DNA from: WTKD01 sp965243525
GTDB lineage: Bacteria; Spirochaetota; Spirochaetia; WTKD01
Assembly: GCA_965243525.1 (NCBI GenBank)
Contig: OZ251568.1
Coordinates: forward strand, 1,674,001 to 1,738,000
Length of the DNA stretch: 64,000 bases
Direction: 5' to 3'
Part shown: positions 61,641-64,000 of the stretch, in pieces
How the letters are laid out: each line of letters opens with the position of its first letter
Numbering within the stretch: the first letter of the stretch is position 1
Position numbers and translations under genes: made by a program
Notes under the pieces: model-generated
Told to the model about the DNA's origin: nothing
Seen by the model: the letters and a program-made list of their open reading frames with translations, nothing else
Databases searched by the model: none

Positions 61641-63251
61641 TTATTTCACTATAACATAGCGCAAATCGAGAATATCGTCTGCTCGCAGAATCACATCTAT
61701 GTTTTTTCTAACACCCCACAACAAAGGTTGCGTATAGAGAGGGATGTATGCATAGTCGTCTTTTGCAATTTGCAAAGCCTCACGAATCAATGCATTTCGT
61801 TTTTCAGAATCGAGCTCAGATTGCACTTGCTTGGTAATAGCGTTGATCTTTGGATTCTCATAGGCGCCAACATTGTATACGCCAAGATCATCTCCGATGG
61901 TACGTGCTGATATGAGGTCTGAAAGGACGCTGTATCCATCCAATGCGGCCGGGCTCCACCCCAACATATAAAAGCTAGTGTCATAATCACCTTGCCTAAA
62001 TATCTTTGAGAAATGCTGCGAACGAGTTCGTGCGCTTACCGTGACGTCAATGCCGATTTGTCCAAGGTAGTTTGCAACAACCTTTCCAACTTCTTCGTCT
62101 TTCACATATCGATCATTTGGTACATCAAGAATGACTGAAAATCCATTCGGGTATCCTGCCTCAACGAGCAATTGTTTTGCACGCTCTGGGTTGTATGGAT
62201 AAGGCTGGTTGACTGTTTCATCGTATCCAGTAGTTCCAGGAGCAAGAAGGGTTCCCGCTGGTTGTATCGAATTGAAAAAGATTTTTTCTCCGATGGTATC
62301 TCGATCAATTGCAATGTTTACTGCTTCGCGTACGCGAACATCTTTGAACGGATTGCCTTCGCCAGATCCACCTCCAATGAGGTTGTCTCGAATTTGATCA
62401 AGTCCCAGGAAAATAGTACGTGCTTCAAGACCGGTCAAAACTTCGATATCTTGATGATCCTGAAATTGAGGCCAATCACTCACCGGAAAGGGATAGATAA
62501 GATCGACATCTCCAGCGAGTAATGCTGCAATTCGGGTGTTTTCTTGAGCAATTGTAACAAATCGAGCACGATTCACGTTGGTCTTCAAAGAGTCTGCACC
62601 CCAATAACCTTCGTATCGTTCAAGAACAATTTGTCCGGATGCATCAAACTCTGCAAGAGTGAATGGACCAGTACCATTTACGTTGCGGACGATATAGGAC
62701 GTTCCGGTATCGGTAGCTGAAGCTGGTTCAACTACATCCACCTCATTTGCCCATTCTTCATCTACAATGAGAAGACTTGCAATCGTCGCTGGCAAAATTG
62801 GATCTGGAGTACCTGTGTCGACAATGACTGTGTAATCATCTTTCGCAACAACGTTTTTTATGCGGGCAACAACAGAAGCAGGATCATCTGCTTTTTGTGC
62901 GCGCTTCCAACTGAACACGACATCACTTGCGGTGAATGGGTGTCCCTTCTGAAAAGTTACTCCTTTACGAAGGGTGAATTCCCATTCTGAGTCAGAAATA
63001 GGTTTCCATTCAGTTGCCAATGCAGGAACGATTTCGAATGATTCGGTATCTCGGATAGTAAGTCCTTCATACACATTCTGCAAGAAACCCAAAACCACTG
63101 TTGATGCAAGGTTATGGGGTTCAAAACTTGAAAATGTTCCTCGATATGCCCAGGTGAATTCTTTATCTCCCTGAGCATCTTCATCAACTCCAGCAGCCCC
63201 TAGGCTGAATAGAATTGAAACAAATACTAATGCTGTTATAAATTTTTTCAT
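61641..63251 (-). CDS. Peptide/nickel-type ABC substrate-binding protein
   Basis: The 536-residue protein is a cluster C (SBP_bac_5) binding protein. A signal peptide (KKFITALVFVSILFSLGAAG) is followed by domain I (YRGTFSSFEPHN, FLQNVYEGLTIRD, ALATEWKPISDSEWEFTLRKGVTFQKG, FTASDVVFSW), domain II (FKDVRVREAVNIAIDRDTI) and PYNPERAKQLLVEAGYPNG. No Cys follows the signal, so it is not a lipoprotein. The ligand (oligopeptide, dipeptide or nickel) cannot be told from sequence. It is the first gene of the leftward operon. Confidence 0.93.
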   Translation of the reverse strand: MKKFITALVFVSILFSLGAAGVDEDAQGDKEFTWAYRGTFSSFEPHNLASTVVLGFLQNVYEGLTIRDTESFEIVPALATEWKPISDSEWEFTLRKGVTFQKGHPFTASDVVFSWKRAQKADDPASVVARIKNVVAKDDYTVIVDTGTPDPILPATIASLLIVDEEWANEVDVVEPASATDTGTSYIVRNVNGTGPFTLAEFDASGQIVLERYEGYWGADSLKTNVNRARFVTIAQENTRIAALLAGDVDLIYPFPVSDWPQFQDHQDIEVLTGLEARTIFLGLDQIRDNLIGGGSGEGNPFKDVRVREAVNIAIDRDTIGEKIFFNSIQPAGTLLAPGTTGYDETVNQPYPYNPERAKQLLVEAGYPNGFSVILDVPNDRYVKDEEVGKVVANYLGQIGIDVTVSARTRSQHFSKIFRQGDYDTSFYMLGWSPAALDGYSVLSDLISARTIGDDLGVYNVGAYENPKINAITKQVQSELDSEKRNALIREALQIAKDDYAYIPLYTQPLLWGVRKNIDVILRADDILDLRYVIVK

Positions 63252-63310
63252 TTTATTGAATATCCTTTCTTTTTGTTAAACTGTATCTTATGAATGTATC
63301 TGTGGCTAGA

Positions 63311-63316
63311 AGTATA
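63311..63316 (-). promoter_or_regulatory. Candidate -10 element for the peptide ABC operon
   Basis: On the minus strand TATACT lies here, about 60 bases upstream of the binding-protein ATG. No -35 consensus is found; a perfect palindrome (63321-63337) occupies that place, which would suit an activator-dependent or repressed promoter. Confidence 0.35.
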
Positions 63317-63320
63317 TTAT

Positions 63321-63337
63321 TGTCCCCGTGGGGGACA
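63321..63337. promoter_or_regulatory. Perfect inverted repeat, candidate operator
   Basis: TGTCCCC and GGGGACA are perfectly complementary around GTG. It is GC-rich in an AT-rich intergenic region and is not followed by a T-run on either strand, so it is more like a regulator-binding site than a terminator. It lies between two divergent transport genes. Confidence 0.5.
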
Positions 63338-63360
63338 CATGAAAAAACAAAATGCTGTAG

Positions 63361-63373
63361 GCGGCATAGCCGC
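63361..63373. repeat. Second short inverted repeat in the divergent intergenic region
   Basis: GCGGC and GCCGC flank ATA. It lies 11 bases before the TTGACA of the rightward promoter, a usual place for an activator or repressor site. Short enough that chance cannot be excluded. Confidence 0.35.
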
Positions 63374-63384
63374 AAACGACTTCA

Positions 63385-63413
63385 TTGACATTGTTAAAAT
63401 AATAATTTGTAAT
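63385..63413 (+). promoter_or_regulatory. Sigma-70 promoter (distal) for the TrpX-like gene
   Basis: TTGACA (63385-63390), exactly 17 bases, TGTAAT (63408-63413). It would give a leader of about 75 bases. Confidence 0.55.
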
Positions 63414-63442
63414 TCTTTTTTGGTCAAGTTAAAACTTTTTAG

Positions 63443-63471
63443 TTTTCATAAAATATAATGCGGCGTATACT
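63443..63471 (+). promoter_or_regulatory. Sigma-70 promoter (proximal) for the TrpX-like gene
   Basis: TTTTCA (63443-63448), 17 bases, TATACT (63466-63471), with a further TATAAT at 63454. The start would be near 63478, just before the GGAGG ribosome-binding site. Which of the two promoters is used cannot be told. Confidence 0.45.
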
Positions 63472-63495
63472 ATAGTTAAATTAATTGGAGGAAAC

Positions 63496-64000
63496 ATGAA
63501 GTATCTCTTTACAACAATCTTGATGGGACTACTAGTATCTGTGGCATTTGCCAGTGGAGCAAATGAATCATCGGAGAGCGACGAAATAGTTATTGGATTT
63601 TCAAAAATTGTAGCACATCCGGCACTTGATGCACTTGAACAAGGAGTTCGTGATGAACTGGCAGAGCAAGGAATTACTGCACGATATGATTCGCAAAATG
63701 CAAATGGTGACATCACCGCAGCAAACAGTATTGCACAGAAATTCAAATCAGATAAGATCACTCTAGCAGTAGGTATCGCAACACCGACAGCTCAGGCCTT
63801 GGTGCAAGTTCTTGATACGATTCCAGTTGTGTATACTGGTGTTACCGACCCAGTAGCGGCAGGCATAGTGCAGAGCTATGATAAGGGCGATGAGACGGTA
63901 ACCGGTGTTTCGGACAAAACGCCGATTCGAGCACAGATTGAATTGCTCCAACAACTTGTTCCAACAATACGCACCCTTGGACATGTCTACACAGGAAGTG
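63496..64000 (+). CDS. ABC transporter substrate-binding protein, TrpX/ABC_sub_bind family (5' part)
   Basis: The frame runs open to the right edge; 168 codons are visible. A signal peptide (MKYLFTTILMGLLVSVAFAS) is followed by GANESSESDEIVIGFSKI, and then the family features HPALDALEQGVRDELAEQG, SIAQKFKSDKITLAVGIATP, TAQALVQVLDTIPVVYTGVTDPVAAGIV and ALITE-like GVSDKTPIRAQIELLQQLVP. This is the ABC_sub_bind (DUF534) family, with tryptophan- or tyrosine-type ligands in characterised members. No lipobox Cys. Permease and ATPase genes are expected beyond the edge. ATG 63496 follows TTGGAGG. Confidence 0.88.
   Translation, partial: MKYLFTTILMGLLVSVAFASGANESSESDEIVIGFSKIVAHPALDALEQGVRDELAEQGITARYDSQNANGDITAANSIAQKFKSDKITLAVGIATPTAQALVQVLDTIPVVYTGVTDPVAAGIVQSYDKGDETVTGVSDKTPIRAQIELLQQLVPTIRTLGHVYTGS

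Overview
The window is a chromosomal segment of a flagellated spirochaete (Spirochaetota, Treponema/Spirochaeta side). The evidence is gene content: the spirochaete-type flagellar order flgB-flgC-fliE-fliF-fliG-fliH-fliI-fliJ-flbB-fliK-flgD-flgE-flbD-motA-motB-fliL-fliM-fliY-fliO-fliP-fliQ-fliR-flhB-flhA-flhF-flhG-whiG, including the collar gene flbB, which I know only from spirochaetes. The species cannot be named from sequence reading alone. I see no insertion sequences, prophage or CRISPR array. Genes are very tightly packed, with stop/start overlaps at most junctions.

Layout. (1) 1-7285: end of comEC, rsmA, a leftward dapB-dapA pair, tyrA, a bactofilin, a TPR protein, tRNA-Lys and tRNA-Glu, a long uracil phosphoribosyltransferase homologue and a TPR lipoprotein. 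(2) 7320-9523: tRNA-Ala, a 16S rRNA gene and tRNA-Ile, with no 23S or 5S gene following. (3) 9685-14834: nadK, recN, two unrecognised genes and a secreted LytM-like protein. (4) 14848-58110: one unbroken rightward chain of about 50 genes. It starts at an MraZ-controlled promoter, runs through a short division/cell-wall cluster (mraZ, rsmH, ftsL, murF, mraY, ftsW, ftsQ, ftsA, ftsZ), then xerD, deoC, a TPR gene, dprA, xerC, hslV and hslU, then the whole flagellar cluster, and ends with a FapA-like gene, a SwrB-like gene and rmuC. (5) 58120-63251, leftward: a peptide/nickel-type ABC importer (binding protein, two permeases, fused double ATPase). (6) 63385-64000: promoters and the start of a TrpX-type binding-protein gene cut by the right edge.

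How the genes work together. The flagellar block encodes the rod, MS-ring, C-ring, export gate and ATPase, hook, stator, collar, placement GTPases and the motility sigma factor of a periplasmic flagellum. The division block supplies lipid I and lipid II-precursor synthesis and the FtsZ/FtsA/FtsQ/FtsL/FtsW core. The two Xer recombinases and DprA serve chromosome handling, and comEC plus dprA hint at DNA uptake. Flagellar export, motor and division proteins are probably expressed together, with a possible attenuator before fliM and a possible internal promoter before fliO.

Most notable observations: the hook protein FlgE has serine at residue 178 and lysine at 165, exactly where other spirochaetes have the cysteine and lysine of the lysinoalanine cross-link; the 16S gene is detached from 23S and enclosed by a long processing helix; the upp-like gene starts one base after tRNA-Glu, using the tRNA acceptor stem as its only Shine-Dalgarno-like sequence; and tyrA and nadK look leaderless.
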